From NCBI GenBank assembly GCA_032717465.1, contig CM064665.1, forward strand, positions 25,679,011 to 25,743,010: a stretch of DNA of 64,000 nucleotides, read 5' to 3'. Below are positions 43,523 to 54,794 of this stretch, in pieces. Under the pieces are notes generated by a model. The model had not been told where the DNA came from and made no database searches. It saw only the letters and a program-made list of their open reading frames with translations. Origin of the DNA: Coenobita brevimanus. Its lineage: Eukaryota; Arthropoda; Malacostraca; Decapoda; Coenobitidae. The first letter of the stretch is position 1. Each line of letters opens with the position of its first letter. Both the position numbers and the translations under genes were made by a program.

Positions 43523-44939
43523 GAAGAAAGTTATCTATAAGTATACATGGGTGAGACAGGAGGGTGGAAGGGTTGTTGATAGAGCTTTGATGGACTATGT
43601 GGTTGTGTCTAGGAATGTAATAGGAAGATTGTTGGATGTGAGAGTTCTTAGAGGGGAGGGTGGAGGTATGTCTGGCCACTACCTAGTAGAGGGAAAGTTA
43701 AGAGTAGGTAAGAGATGGGTGAGAGCTAGGAGGGTTAGGTGTGGCAGGGAGGTTTTGAAAGTGAGTGAGCTGGATAAAAGAGAGAAAAAGATAGAGTATC
43801 AGGAGAAATTGAAAGATGAGTGGAACACAATGAAAGATCGGGAAAATGGCAGTGTGGAGGAGGAATGGCAGTTGTTTAAGAGTGCTGTGGTGGGGCATGC
43901 AGAAGAGGTATGTGGTGTGAGACGTGTAGGTGGTGGTGTAAGAAAAGGAAGTCAATGGTGGTGCGAGGAAGTAAGTATGGCTGTGGCTGAGAAGAGACGT
44001 GCATATGAAGTGTGGCTGCAGAGGAGGGATGAGTTGTCATATGAAAGGTATAAGGAAAAGAGGAATAGGGCGAGAAGGGCTGTGCGTGATGCTAAAGTGG
44101 CAGCAGATGAGAGGTGGGGTAGGCGGCTGACAGAGAATTTTCAACAGAATAAGAAAATGTTTTGGAAGGAGGTGAAAAGGGTGCAAAAGGGAGAGTCTGG
44201 GAAGGAAGAACGAGTAAAAGCAGAGGATGGAAGGATGTTAATTGAGATGAATGCAGTAAGGAAGAGGTGGGCAGAGTATTTTGAAAGATTGTTAAATGTA
44301 GAGGAGGAAAGGGTGGCTGAGATTGTGGCGGATGGAAGGGTGCAAGGAATAAATGTGTTGGGAGAGTTGAATGATTCTTTGATCACGAAGGAGGAAGTGG
44401 AGAAGGCAGTAAAGGAGATGAAAACAGGGAAAGCTGCAGGTATGGATGGGTGTGCTGTGGAATGCCTGAAGGGTGGTGGAGTGACTATTGTTGACTGGTT
44501 AGTAAGATTGTTGAATGTGTGCTTTGTGAAAGGTATGGTGCCAGTTGACTGGGCAAGTGCTTTTGTGGTCCCGTTGTATAAAGGCAAGGGTGATAAGTAT
44601 GAATGTACTAGCTTTAGGGGTATAAGTCTGTTGAGTGTTGTAGGTAAGGTGTATGGTAGAGTGTTAATTATGAGAGTTAGAGAGGGTACAGAGGGAGTGA
44701 TTGGTGATGAGCAGTGTGGCTTTAGGAGAGGGAGGGGATGCATGGATCAGGTGTTTGCTGTGAGACAAGTGTGTGAAAAGTATTTAGCGAAAGGCAAGGA
44801 TGTGTTTTGGGCATTTATGGATTTAGAGAAAGCGTATGATAGAATTGATAGGGAGGCTTTGTGGACTGTTTTAAGACTGTATGGACTTCATGGTAGGTTA
44901 TTAAAAGGGGTGAAAAGTTTTTATGTAGAGCGTGTGTAA
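43485..44939 (+). CDS. LINE F endonuclease end, linker and RT N-terminal half
   Basis: A 484-codon frame covering the endonuclease C-terminus, a basic linker with a QWWCEEV motif (compare WWNEEV in LINE A), RT entry GKAAGMDGCAVECLK, FVVPLYKGKGD, FRRGRGCMDQ and the palm motif FMDLEKAYDRID. It stops at 44939, immediately before GLRQGCVMSPW in the next frame, so a single small indel separates the two halves of RT. Confidence 0.85.
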   Translation: MLSEMVIGNTLFEKKVIYKYTWVRQEGGRVVDRALMDYVVVSRNVIGRLLDVRVLRGEGGGMSGHYLVEGKLRVGKRWVRARRVRCGREVLKVSELDKREKKIEYQEKLKDEWNTMKDRENGSVEEEWQLFKSAVVGHAEEVCGVRRVGGGVRKGSQWWCEEVSMAVAEKRRAYEVWLQRRDELSYERYKEKRNRARRAVRDAKVAADERWGRRLTENFQQNKKMFWKEVKRVQKGESGKEERVKAEDGRMLIEMNAVRKRWAEYFERLLNVEEERVAEIVADGRVQGINVLGELNDSLITKEEVEKAVKEMKTGKAAGMDGCAVECLKGGGVTIVDWLVRLLNVCFVKGMVPVDWASAFVVPLYKGKGDKYECTSFRGISLLSVVGKVYGRVLIMRVREGTEGVIGDEQCGFRRGRGCMDQVFAVRQVCEKYLAKGKDVFWAFMDLEKAYDRIDREALWTVLRLYGLHGRLLKGVKSFYVERV

Positions 44940-44941
44940 GA

Positions 44942-45895
44942 GTGGGAAATGCTGTGAGTGATTGGTTTCCTGTGAGAGTGGGGCTCCGACAGGGATGTGT
45001 GATGTCGCCTTGGTTGTTTAATATTTACATGGATGGTGTTGTAAGGGAGGTGAATGCAAGAGTTTTAGGTGGAGGTCTGAGTCTGGTGAATGTTGATGGT
45101 GGAGAGTGGAATCTGAAGCAGCTGCTGTTTGCAGATGATACTGCACTGGTGGCTGATTCAGAGGAGAGATTGAGACAGTTGGTAGAGGAGTTTGGAAGTG
45201 TGTGTGAAAGGAGGAAATTGAAAGTAAATGAGAATAGGAGTAAAGTGATGAAGTGTACGAGGTTGGTAGATGGTAGGGGGATGAATATAGTTTTGAATGG
45301 CGAGTTGCTTGAGGAGGTAGAGTGTTTTAAATATCTAGGGTCACATGTTGCTGTGGATGGAAGAATAGATGCAGAAGTGAAGTTTAGAATAAATGAAGTA
45401 GGAAAGGTGCTGGGAGAAATGAAAAAAGTGTTTAGATGTCGTTCGCTTAGAATGGATGTAAAGAGAAGGCTGTATGAGGGTGTTGTGGTACCGACTGCGT
45501 TATATGGGGCTGAAACATGGAATATAGGTGAAGCAGAGAGGAAAAGTTTGAATGTAATGGAGATGAGGTGTCTGAGGAGTATGTGTGGAGTGACGCGTAT
45601 GGATCGAGTGCGAAATGATGAAGTGAGAAGGAGAACTGGAGTTGTTCGGGAGATGGTTGGTAGAGTTGAGCAGAGGGTGTTGCGATGGTTTGGACATATG
45701 GAGAGAATGGATAATGAGCGATTGGTGAAAAAGATAACTAGATCTGATGTGGGAGGTGTAAGGCTGAGAGGAAGACCACGAATAGGATGGATGGACAGTG
45801 TGAAGAGAGCACTGGATGCGAGAGGAATGTCTGTTGAGCAAGGAAGAGTGGCTGTGCGTGACAGAAATAAATGGAGAGAAATTGTGAATAAGTGA
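44942..45895 (+). CDS. LINE F RT C-terminal half
   Basis: Starts within RT: VGLRQGCVMSPWLFNIYM, then the catalytic LLFADDTALV. The thumb and C-terminal region include LGSHVAVDGRID, PTALYGAETW, LRSMCGVTRMDRV and VLRWFGHMERMD, closing with RGRPRIGWMDSVKRAL and the stop at 45893-45895. This C-terminal signature is used here to tie together fragments at 19780, 27345, 55640-56060 and 61260. Confidence 0.88.
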   Translation: MGNAVSDWFPVRVGLRQGCVMSPWLFNIYMDGVVREVNARVLGGGLSLVNVDGGEWNLKQLLFADDTALVADSEERLRQLVEEFGSVCERRKLKVNENRSKVMKCTRLVDGRGMNIVLNGELLEEVECFKYLGSHVAVDGRIDAEVKFRINEVGKVLGEMKKVFRCRSLRMDVKRRLYEGVVVPTALYGAETWNIGEAERKSLNVMEMRCLRSMCGVTRMDRVRNDEVRRRTGVVREMVGRVEQRVLRWFGHMERMDNERLVKKITRSDVGGVRLRGRPRIGWMDSVKRALDARGMSVEQGRVAVRDRNKWREIVNK

Positions 45896-46215
45896 TGACG
45901 CAGCCCTGAAGGGATATTCTCCCGCATTTGGTCTGATCAGCTAGTCAGGTCAGGTGCGGGTAAGGGGATGGGTCTGTTATGATGTGGCAGGGGTAAACCA
46001 GTTCTGCTGTCGGGCCCTGCTGCTGATGTCACTGATTGCATTGCGCAGTTGACCCTTGTGCGGTGTGGTGCGGTGAGGATCTGTCCGTTCTCCCCTTTGG
46101 GGCTAAGATGCGAATGAATGTGTTTGAATGGATGAGTAAATGGGGAGTGTGTCGTCCTGTCTCGGCTACCTCCCTTTCCTTGGGGGAAGCAGCCTGGGTA
46201 TATAGATATATATAC

Positions 46216-46789
46216 TAGGGACATCAACAATAAAATAAGAGAGACTTGATCAGAGTACAGTGTCACCTATGCTGACTAAGCTCCATCGTTACCACCAATA
46301 ATAAAATATATAAGACTCCATCACAGTAAAGAGTCTCCTAAAATTTCTAAAGTCATCAATACCACCAATAATAAAATCAAACTGTTATGCAGCGTATTCT
46401 GCACCCAACTTCTTGGACTCAGATACGGGCACAGGCCTTGGGTTCTTTTATACTGGACTGGGCTAGAGCATGCTGACAAGGGATAGGGCTCAAACATGGG
46501 CTAACCAGTTCCACACGTATATTACCTTACAAACAGAGTACAACAGAATTTACACACTAGTACATGGACAATCCTATATGGGATACAAGTACACTACATG
46601 ACACAGCACTATACACATATATAACATGAACACAGTACAGCACACGACACTACCTATCTACATTTCACAAACAATATAGCACAAGCAAAGTACATACTGC
46701 ACAGGGGAACAACACGATCCGTGATCTAGATTTAGTATGTTGCACAACACAGAAATACTACCAACAAGGTATATCACACGAGTCTTTTA
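46216..46789. other. No recognisable gene
   Basis: Repeats of ACCACCAATAATAAAAT occur two to three times between 46222 and 46378. The rest has no coding signal. Confidence 0.5.
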
Positions 46790-48640
46790 CACAGATGTAT
46801 ATATACCAAGGGGACGGATATTCCACAGGACTAAGACACTGTATATCACCACTCGTATGGCATGGGGGTCGCGGTGCAACATGTAGGGGCCACAGATATT
46901 ACACAAGGGGTATGGGTATTACCTACAGGGTGGAGGGTCACAGGGGCATGGGACGATACACAGGGGATCACAAACAGGGAACACCACACAAGGGTCTACT
47001 ATGACTTAGGGCACACAGGGGGCACGACGCTCTGGGCGATAGGGGTGGGAAGGGGTTTACACAGAGTTTGTAACACTGGGGATCATCGGGGGAGTATTTC
47101 ACAGTGTAGGCTGGGTCGCCGGCAGGCGCTAGGGGTGCGTCCATGGCTACGGCACAGGTAGACATAGGTGACAGTCTGGTGTGGGAGGAGGGCCGTCAGG
47201 GGTGCATTCCCAGTACAGGTCTCGTTCAGCGTGATCAGGGGTCCGGGTTGAGCTGGAGGGCAGTATGGTGGGTGGCCCTTTCCTGGTGGGGGCCCTGGGG
47301 GTGTGATGGCCCTCTGGACTGGGACCAAACAGGACTAAGAAGTGCGTGGCATGGCACCTGCCTTTGGCCATAGTGGGAGTCCTGGGGATGAGTCCAGGCT
47401 GGTCCGGGCCTGGGGTCGGCTGCAGGGCGCCCCTCATTGTCCTGGGACTGCGGTCTTGCCGGGAGGAAGAGGCCATCAGGGGTTGACTGCGGCCGCTCGC
47501 CCTGGGGGAGTCCATCAGCTGCTGGGGGTGTTGGGGGCTGGGCTGCAGGGACAGGACACCTAGCCTCGAGGTGGGTCCGTCCCAGGTACTCTCCGACAGG
47601 GGTCCTGTTGGGGAGCAGTCTCCACCCTCTGTAGAGGGGGAGCAGGAGGGGGGTCTTGCTTGGCCGCTGGAGGAGTAGGCCAAGCAAGAGACGGCGCCCT
47701 CGTAGGGAGCCTCCGGGGTAGTGGACAAGGGATGACCGGTGGTCTGCCCCTCAGCCTGGCGGGCCTGATGGTCCCTGCTGAATCTCCACTCCGGGACAGA
47801 GGAAGGAGGTCCAGAGGACATTCCTTCTGCCTGGTAGGTCCGGGGGATGCTACCCAGGCGCCCTCCCAGGGTAGTGGTCGAGGGAGATCCAGTGGACACT
47901 CCCTTGGGCTGACAGGTCCGGGGGACGCTGCCAGGGAACCACTCGTCCCAGGGACAGTAGGAGGAGAAGACCCGGCAGGCCTTCTGGCTTCTGCGGCAGG
48001 TCCGTTGGACTCTGTCGCCCTCCTGCTGTTGGAGGAAAAATGCAGCTGGGGAACGACCAGTGGTCTCTCTCCCAGTGGCAGATCTGGTGGACACTACCAC
48101 GGGCCCGCTGCCCTCCTGGGGTTCACAGGCAAAGGTCATCGGAGTGACAGTCTTAGATGCCTGCTACCGGAGGTGGGTGGCAGAAGGAGATCCAGTGGAC
48201 ACTCCTCCTACAGTAGATCCAGTGGATAATACTGTGCCACTGCTCCCCTGGGGTATAGTAGGACTGTGAGCATTGGTGACGGCTCTCCCTCTTGTGAAGG
48301 CAGGTCCGGAAGACACTGCGTCCGAGGGCCTACTTGGGACTATCAAAGGGCAAGTCTCACCCCGATTCTGGTGAGTGTTCTCCCCATCAGAGGGTAATGT
48401 TCTCAGTCAGCTTACTTCCTGGGGGTCTGGCTGCATGGAAGAGGGGCGTAGGGTCACGGGGGATATGAGCCACTGTGGCGCGGAACACCTATGCGTCTCC
48501 CCATTGCCTCCTCTTTGGGTGGGGGCCACCTCCCCATGTCCTCTTCCTAGGGTGGTGGTGTCGGGATCGCTCCGCCGGGTGGGTAATTCACAAACCATCA
48601 TCCTGATCTCTCTGATATGGTGACTTTGAATACAATTATC
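46790..48640. repeat. GC-rich island with degenerate roughly 84-bp repeats
   Basis: Markedly more GC-rich than its neighbours. From about 47640 to 48330 units share GGCAGGTCCGGGGGACGCT and GATCCAGTGGACACTCC at a spacing near 84 bp. Both strands stay open because the unit is a multiple of three. No domain is recognisable. It could be a coding repeat, a regulatory island or part of an unknown element. Confidence 0.55.
47147..48139 (-). CDS. Unrecognised Pro/Ser/Thr-rich repeat ORF, doubtful
   Basis: A 330-codon minus-strand ORF in the GC-rich island. It contains about three to four repeats of roughly 28 residues with an IPRTYQAEGMSSGPPSS-like core (also VPRTCQPKGVSTGSPS and QARQAEGQTTGHPLS). 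There is no signal peptide, domain or cysteine framework. The opposite strand is also open over much of the same stretch (47660-48229), so openness alone is weak evidence. It may be a low-complexity exon or simply GC-rich repeat DNA. No splice-supported partners were found. Confidence 0.2.
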   Translation of the reverse strand: MTFACEPQEGSGPVVVSTRSATGRETTGRSPAAFFLQQQEGDRVQRTCRRSQKACRVFSSYCPWDEWFPGSVPRTCQPKGVSTGSPSTTTLGGRLGSIPRTYQAEGMSSGPPSSVPEWRFSRDHQARQAEGQTTGHPLSTTPEAPYEGAVSCLAYSSSGQARPPSCSPSTEGGDCSPTGPLSESTWDGPTSRLGVLSLQPSPQHPQQLMDSPRASGRSQPLMASSSRQDRSPRTMRGALQPTPGPDQPGLIPRTPTMAKGRCHATHFLVLFGPSPEGHHTPRAPTRKGPPTILPSSSTRTPDHAERDLYWECTPDGPPPTPDCHLCLPVP

Positions 48641-50044
48641 TGGCAGTAGAAAAAAAAAAAAATCATTACTGTACCCATATAATAAAGCAGAGTCCACTTA
48701 AATATAACAAAATTATCCAGTAGCAGCAAATATAAAACAAAACATGTATCATGTTCTTAAGTTATGTCCAAAACAAGACTAATATTGAATTGTTGTCCTA
48801 CCCTCTTTAATTCAATGACTTCAAAAAAACAATGTATGGCAGCAGCAGCAATAGTGGTACTTAGCTACACAATGCTGGTGGCTGACAGAAGCCACCAGGT
48901 GATGGTGGCAGCACCAGCCATCTACCCTTTCCTCTCCAGCTGGTCTGTCTCCTCCACTGCTTCCATTAATATTTTTCTGAAGAGAACTATAGTAGCCTAC
49001 TAGTGAATTTTGTATATAATACTGCTGCACAGTGCATCTAAAAATAATCATCATCATCAAATGACTTTCCCAGCTGAGGATGGGCTGAAGTTGTTAAGTA
49101 ATGCCAGTCTGCCTGGCTGACCAACCCAAGGCAAGCAACCACCCCCCCAGGGTTGTCCCGTACAGTGACCTGATGTTCCCTTAAGGAGGACAGAGCCTCT
49201 CCACAGAGAAGAGTGTGAAAGTTAGGTTCCTGGACAAATGCCACACTTGTGTCTCTCCACCCAGGTAACAAGGGTACCATAGTGGGCTCACATTCAAAGA
49301 TGTCATCCTCAATGCATGTAAATGTTGCAATAATCAATGGACTGTTCAAGTTCACTTGTGGACTGAAGGTGCAGTCAGTGACTTACATGCTGCTGATGCC
49401 CAGTATCACAAAGACTGCATCTCTGTGTTCAAGGGATCCCCCCTATACTAAGGAGTCTTTCAGGTCCAGTGACTACATGAAACTGGGAAATAATGGAACA
49501 GGAATGTACTGTACACACTATGTTTGGACCTAACTCAGTCAAGAAAACTACAGATAATTATCTGGAATAACACTACTGTTACAGCATACGTTATGTTATG
49601 TTAGGATAGGTACCCTTATGAGATAATATCAATTAAATAATCCTGACTAGAAAAGAGCAGTAAATAATCTCACATTACTTGTAATGCATTCAAGCAAAGC
49701 TAACGCCTCTTTGATAAATCTTACGTTTGAGCCCAGTGTTTTATCTTTTAACATTTTCACGTCGGATTAGAAGGGATCTTCACTATCATTTTTCCCATAG
49801 TACTGTACTTAGTAAGTGGTTGGGGGTGGGATTATTAAAATCAAGCTGTGTCCTAACCTAACCAAACCAAACTTTAACATAATCTTACTGTATAGGCTAC
49901 TCAGCAGCGATGCGAAATTGTGGAAGGACCACAACAAAAAATAAATAAATAAATAAATAAATAAATAAACTTTTCCAAGAGGGAAGTCATAGTGAAGACC
50001 ATTTCTACCTCAGAATGAAATATCAAAATTGCATTGTTATTATC

Positions 50045-50081
<37 letters not shown>

Positions 50082-50238
50082 TAGCTAAATCTTAATACAT
50101 TACACTAACCTTACCTAACCCAACTCACATGGGTAATTTTGTTCTGTATAATTACCAGTCATTCCCTAGTCCTACCTAAATTTTTTGGTAATAAACAAAA
50201 TAATATTCAGCATATATTAGGTTTAAGTCAAAAATTCA
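48641..50238. other. Mostly non-coding; simple repeats
   Basis: Includes a short A run at 48650-48662, (AAAT)n at 49942-49968 and (ATT)n at 50049-50081. At 49360-49445 one plus frame reads AVSDLHAADAQYHKDC, a Cys/His motif I associate with repeat-derived arthropod proteins; it has no intact surrounding ORF. Confidence 0.45.
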
Positions 50239-50500
50239 CACACACACACACACACACACACCGCTCGCTGGTGCAGTGGTAACGTTCTCGCTTGCCAACT
50301 GGTGGACGGGAGTTCGCGCCTAGCTCAAGTTGCGAAAAGTTTCACTGAAGAAGTGGGTGGTTACTGTCCCCCTTGAGCAAGGGGATGGGTGTGTGTGTGT
50401 GAAGGTCACAGCCTTGCCCTTAGATCGGACTATATGAGCTCTCAGCTCCCTTCCGGGAGGGTAAAAAGCTGACGATCACGACCATCAAGTGATAATGACT
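50239..50500 (+). repeat. tRNA-derived SINE preceded by (CA)n
   Basis: After a CA tract (50239-50262), TGGTGCAGTGG (50269-50279) fits the A box and GAGTTCGCGCC (50310-50320) the B box at tRNA-like spacing. The body continues to about 50500 through GTCCCCCTTGAGCAAGGGGA and CAGCTCCCTTCCGGGAGGG, two small hairpins. Confidence 0.75.
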
Positions 50501-50939
50501 GACCCGGTGAATTTCACACACAGAATTAATGTGTTTTTTACATTTTCAGGCTGAAATAGTGATCTTCTCTACAACTTGTCGCTAATGCTTCATTTAATAT
50601 GTAATAACTAAAGGAGGGGGGGGGGTGTCTACAGTTCTCAGCTATCCACTACTGAATATAAATTAAACTTAGATGTGGTTAGACTAAGTTAGGCTTCTAG
50701 GTTAGCTAAGGTTAGGTTAAATTGGGTTTGGTGTTGGTTAAGGTTATTTAAAGACACACACAGTAACAGAGAAGACCCCTTCAACTGTTGTCTGAAAATG
50801 TAAAGAAAAAAAAAATGGACTGAAAATTAATATATAAATATATATACAGTACCTATCTACCTTGTATCATAGAGGCATTTTGTTCCAGATAAGTACCAAA
50901 CATCCTGTGACCCTTACTTAAGCACACAATCTATGTATG

Positions 50940-51165
50940 TCTATGTCCAGACGCCATAATCCCATACGAGGTGGCCGTTTATCTGAGTTTTACGGGGAGG
51001 GGCACTAACCCTCCGCCAACCCACTTGCTGACACATACGGAACACGTATGGGTTGGTTATACGGTTACCACTCAACGTTGTAAATGGTTTCCTGGCTTAC
51101 AGGAAACCATTAGGCTTGTCATTCAATGTAATTAAGCCACACTGAAAGGAAAGAAGCGTAATAAA
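50940..51165 (-). repeat. SINE-like repeat sharing the LINE 3' terminus, copy 1
   Basis: About 200 bp. It matches 60880-61095 in the opposite orientation: CCAGACGCCATAATCCCATA, GGGGCACTAACCCTCCGCCA, and ATTCAATGTAATTAAGCC against CTTTACATTGAGTGAC. Its terminus (GGCCACC..., ATAATCCC..., GACGCC) also resembles the 3' end of the RTE-like LINEs at 19790 and 55420. Confidence 0.65.
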
Positions 51166-52814
51166 AAGTGACATGGAAGACGGGAGAAAGAGGAAGAGAG
51201 AAGGGCAAAATAGCAAAAAAAAAAAAAAAAAAGAAAAAACAAAGAAGTAGGCAGCAATACATCAAGTGAGTGGATGATGTTCGCTACCACCACCAAGGAC
51301 TAATAAAATTTTACCGTATGGGTGCAGCAATTCCCTCTGTCTCCCTACAATCTCACATTCTTAAGGAAAGTAACTTTAGTCCAGTATGGAACACTGATAA
51401 CTGCTCACTGATTTTAGACAACAATACATACCTACTGAGCATACAACGTTTACCTATTTGAAGGTATTTAAGGAGGCTGCCTGGACACTTGCTAGCTGAC
51501 AGTCCAACCATCCTAATCCAATCCAAATGGAGGGCTTCGTCCCCCAGACCCCCTATCATTTTAACCATCGAGAATTGCCACTACACCTAACATTGCAAGT
51601 CCCTAATTCCTATCATACCAAAACTTCTATCGTAACCATCCTAATCACCATCCTATTTGAAAAGGAAACTTGGAAGACCTACACCTATATAGTAAAGTAT
51701 TAACCAAATATTTTATGCTAAGTAGGCCAGTGTTGAGTTGTCAAAGAAACCTATGAGACAAAAACTGTGGCTCCATCATTGCATCGGACTTTGTCACATA
51801 AAGGTGGCTGGCTCTCAATACTTCTCGATCTCTGGCAACCTTCGTACTTAGAAGAAAAAAACAAAAATTGTGAAGACATGATATGGCTGAGCTAATAGTT
51901 AAGACACCCATCGCACTTTTACGCTATACCAAATATATACAGTACACTTATGTAAGTTTTTACTATTCTTGTTATTTTAGAGGCAAGACATTTCTATATT
52001 AATATTAAGCCTGTCTTGTGGCGGCTCCTTTTGTACATATGAAGGACCAAAGAGCTAGAATCCCAGTTGAACCCTTTAATTCAGTCCTGCCCTCAAAAAT
52101 ATAATAAAAAGTCCAAAATAAAGTCGACAATCAAGGATGCTCAGAATTAAATGACTTATGAAGTACATATATAAAGTGCCATATAATGAGATGGTTGATA
52201 ATCGAATATGGCACTTTTGCAAACTGTGGCGATATTAATGAAGGGTAAAGCAGCACACATGGGAATATTATGGTATAAAGGCGAGGTGGCAGAAAGTAGG
52301 AGGCTCCTTACCAGTTTATTGATGTATCTGGCACGTTGGTATACTCATACTGTGCTTTTCCAATAACAGTATACAGGGGTAAAAAAAAATCACGTTCCAG
52401 AGGTAAACACGTAAGTACCCACAGATGATCTCAACCATTTTTATCACCCAAATTGGGGAAGAATTTCGAAACTAGACTGGTATTAAAACTTTTATTTATT
52501 GAGGCAAAATAATAAAAAAAAAAATGGTGTATGGAATGATGTTAAGTATATTGATTTTGTAAGAAGAACAATAATCGTCCCAAATGCAAGTTTGCCTCAG
52601 TTTCAAAACGTCAACAAAGTTAACAAACAAGGGGGAGTTCCGAGATGGCTCTAAAGTGTAAGTATTATCACTCGCCTATCCATGTACTGTTATGCTCGAG
52701 AAATTTCTTGTTTTCCCGGGACTCTGTGTTGTTCACTTACGTATCAGCACATACTGTAGTATTGCTTACTTAGTATTGCTTAAGTTTAATTAAGTACTAA
52801 CTCAATAAGGCACA
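51166..52814. other. No recognisable gene
   Basis: Contains an A-rich run at 51216-51243 and AT-rich unique sequence. The last 100 bp may hold the promoter of the kinase-like ORF (repeated TTAGTATTGCTTA near 52760-52790), but no clear TATA or initiator stands out. Confidence 0.45.
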
Positions 52815-53447
52815 ATGTCTGGTGCAAGTTTGCCGGAGGAGTACCTGAGGTGTAATGACTTGCAGAAGTTGGGGATAGACGACAAATTGCTAGTGAAGTC
52901 TTACATGGAACTGATGGCCGAAGTTGCTGTCATTAAGTAGCTGGGTTGCGGGGTGGATGGACAAGTGTTGCTGGTTACATACAAGGGTCAGAAGGCTTGT
53001 TTGAAGGTAGGATATGAGCGACGAGATGTGTATGGCGATGACACCACGTATTGGCAAGCACATGTAATGGCCAAGCTGGACGGGATCGGGGGAGCACCCA
53101 AGGTGTACGCAGTCTGCTCTGACCGTAAGGTAATATTGATGGAGTACGTGGAAGGCACACCCATGGAGGAGTTTTACAATAGCGATTATGGCATTGACAG
53201 TATTGACAGGATCCGGATTGAGAATGGTGTGCGACGGGCAGTGAAGCAGATTCATAAGGCCGGTTACATGCACAACGACATCCACGAGATGAACGTGATG
53301 GTGTGCGGACAGCCCGGAAATTATGGCGTTCGTATCATTGATTTTGGAAAGAGCAGATTCCTGAATGCCGAGGGTATGAGTGCTGATAAAAAGATGGCCA
53401 GGGATCTGAGCCGTGTAGAAGCTATGATTAACCGCCTGAAGTTTTGA
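52815..53447 (+). pseudogene. Intronless kinase-fold gene with an internal TAG
   Basis: One frame runs 211 codons from the ATG at 52815 (CACAATGTC) to the TGA at 53445-53447, interrupted only by TAG at codon 42 (52938-52940). After it come a glycine loop LGCGVDGQVLLV, ACLKV (candidate Lys), hinge ILMEYVEG, catalytic loop YMHNDIHEMNVMV (Asp and Asn of the HxDxxxxN pattern present) and DFGKS metal-binding loop. The protein ends about 35 residues after DFG, so most of the kinase C-lobe is absent. This suggests a compact Bud32/lipopolysaccharide-kinase-like fold rather than a full Ser/Thr kinase. The TAG lies just before the glycine loop. A shorter protein starting at Met 47 (52953) would lack the loop's first glycines. 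It could be a recent pseudogene, a retrocopy or a polymorphic null. Confidence 0.65.
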
Positions 53448-53559
53448 AGTGGGTTGTGATGTCAGTGACCATACCATACCTTTAGTGATAGTTAAGAGGC
53501 ATAGGAGTCAATGCTCTTAAAAGGTGCCTTCTCTCTGTTTTACAGCCTCAACATACTTG

Positions 53560-54770
53560 TCATACAAATTTTTAAAAGCGTGTGACTTCTTCATCTGGGA
53601 GACAATTCCAATGGTTCACTACTCTTGCATTCAAAAATTTTATCCTCTGTGTGGTTCTGTGCCAGAATTTAGCTAGCTTCAGGCTTTGTCCTCAGGTGTT
53701 CGGTTGGTTGTTCTTGATGCAAGTTGTAGAAAGTTTCCATCTTTAACCGCATCATTACCGTGGAGTACCATGTATGTCTGGACCATGTCGCCACATATCC
53801 TCCTTTCCTCCAGTGTGGTGAGGCCGAGACGGGCCAGCGGAAAACTGTAGGACAGTTCTGATAGCTCTGGGACTAGTTTAGTGGCTCTCCGTTGTACATG
53901 TTGTACCTTGTTAATGTCTAGACAGGTGTAAGGTGACCATGCTTGGATACTGTATTCCAACTGGGGTCTGATCAGAGATTTGTACAAGAGGAGAAACATC
54001 TCTGCATCCAGGAATGTGTATGTTTTTCTTCAAAGTCCCACCATGGAGTTTGTCCTGGCTGCTGCCTTGGTGACTTGTACTGTTAGCTTCAGGTCGGGGG
54101 TAACATATATGCCTAGGTCCTTCTCCTCCTCTGTGGTGGTTACTGGAGTGTAACCCATACGGTACTGGTACTCGATTTCCTCTCCCCAGATGCGTGACCT
54201 TACACTCCTCATTGAAATTCAGAAGCCATTTTGTGCTCCACTCCCGTAGTCTGGTGATGTCTCCCTGAAGAATCTCTCTATCTGCTGGGTTTCTGATTCT
54301 CCTGAACAGCTTGGCACCGTCTGCCAAGAGCTTATTGCTTGATTGTACCGAGTCCATAAGGTCATTTATATACTGGTACACTAGGAAGAGTATTGGCCCG
54401 AGCACACTCCCTTGGGGTACTCCACTTCAGACCCTTAGCCACTCTGAATGTAAGTCCTTCATGATGACACGTTGGACCCTCCTGCTCAGAAAGTTCTCAG
54501 TCCAGAGTAAGATATCACCAGAAATTGTCAGAGGCTTTCCTGCAGTCTAAATATACAATGTCCACACCAACCCCTTCGTCAAGTGCATCCTGTAGCTCTT
54601 CAAAGAACTCTAGTAACTGTGTCAGACAAGATATCCCTGTTCTGAAACCATGTTGGGAATTACTAATAACATTGTTATTTTCTAAATGGTCCACTATTTT
54701 CTGTTTTAGCACATGATGGTGGCGTGTGGGCTGGTTTGGGCCTTGCTGATGGTCTGGGTGCAATCTTGTA
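53560..54770 (-). mobile_element. CR1/Daphne-like LINE fragment (LINE D)
   Basis: Minus strand, from 54763 down: NNVISNSQHGFRTGISC, VYLDCRKASDNFW (Asp motif altered), LGPILFLVYQYINDLMD, LLADGAKLF (the FADDAK equivalent, second Asp changed to Gly), then IRPQLEYSIQAWSP and VQRRATKLVPEL. Multiple shifts. It resembles LINE B in motif style but is a separate lineage. It ends at the minisatellite 54795-55018. Confidence 0.8.
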
Positions 54771-54794
54771 GCTAGGTTAGGTGTAGCTTAGTCG

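Larger units (their letters stand above)
42760..46215 (+). mobile_element. RTE-like LINE (LINE F), near full length
   Basis: The best preserved RTE-like copy. It has a 5' region with CCCTGCGTGTCGTAAAAGGC (about 42831-42850), endonuclease 42974-43522, linker and RT start 43485-44939, RT palm to C-terminus 44942-45895, and a 3' UTR ending in an ATATAGATATATATAC tail at about 46200-46215. Only two frame changes separate the three ORFs, so this is a recent copy. Confidence 0.88.

Noticed and set aside
52890..53477. Minus-strand ORF of 195 codons
   Set aside because: Antisense of the kinase-fold ORF, which holds the recognisable motifs on the plus strand.
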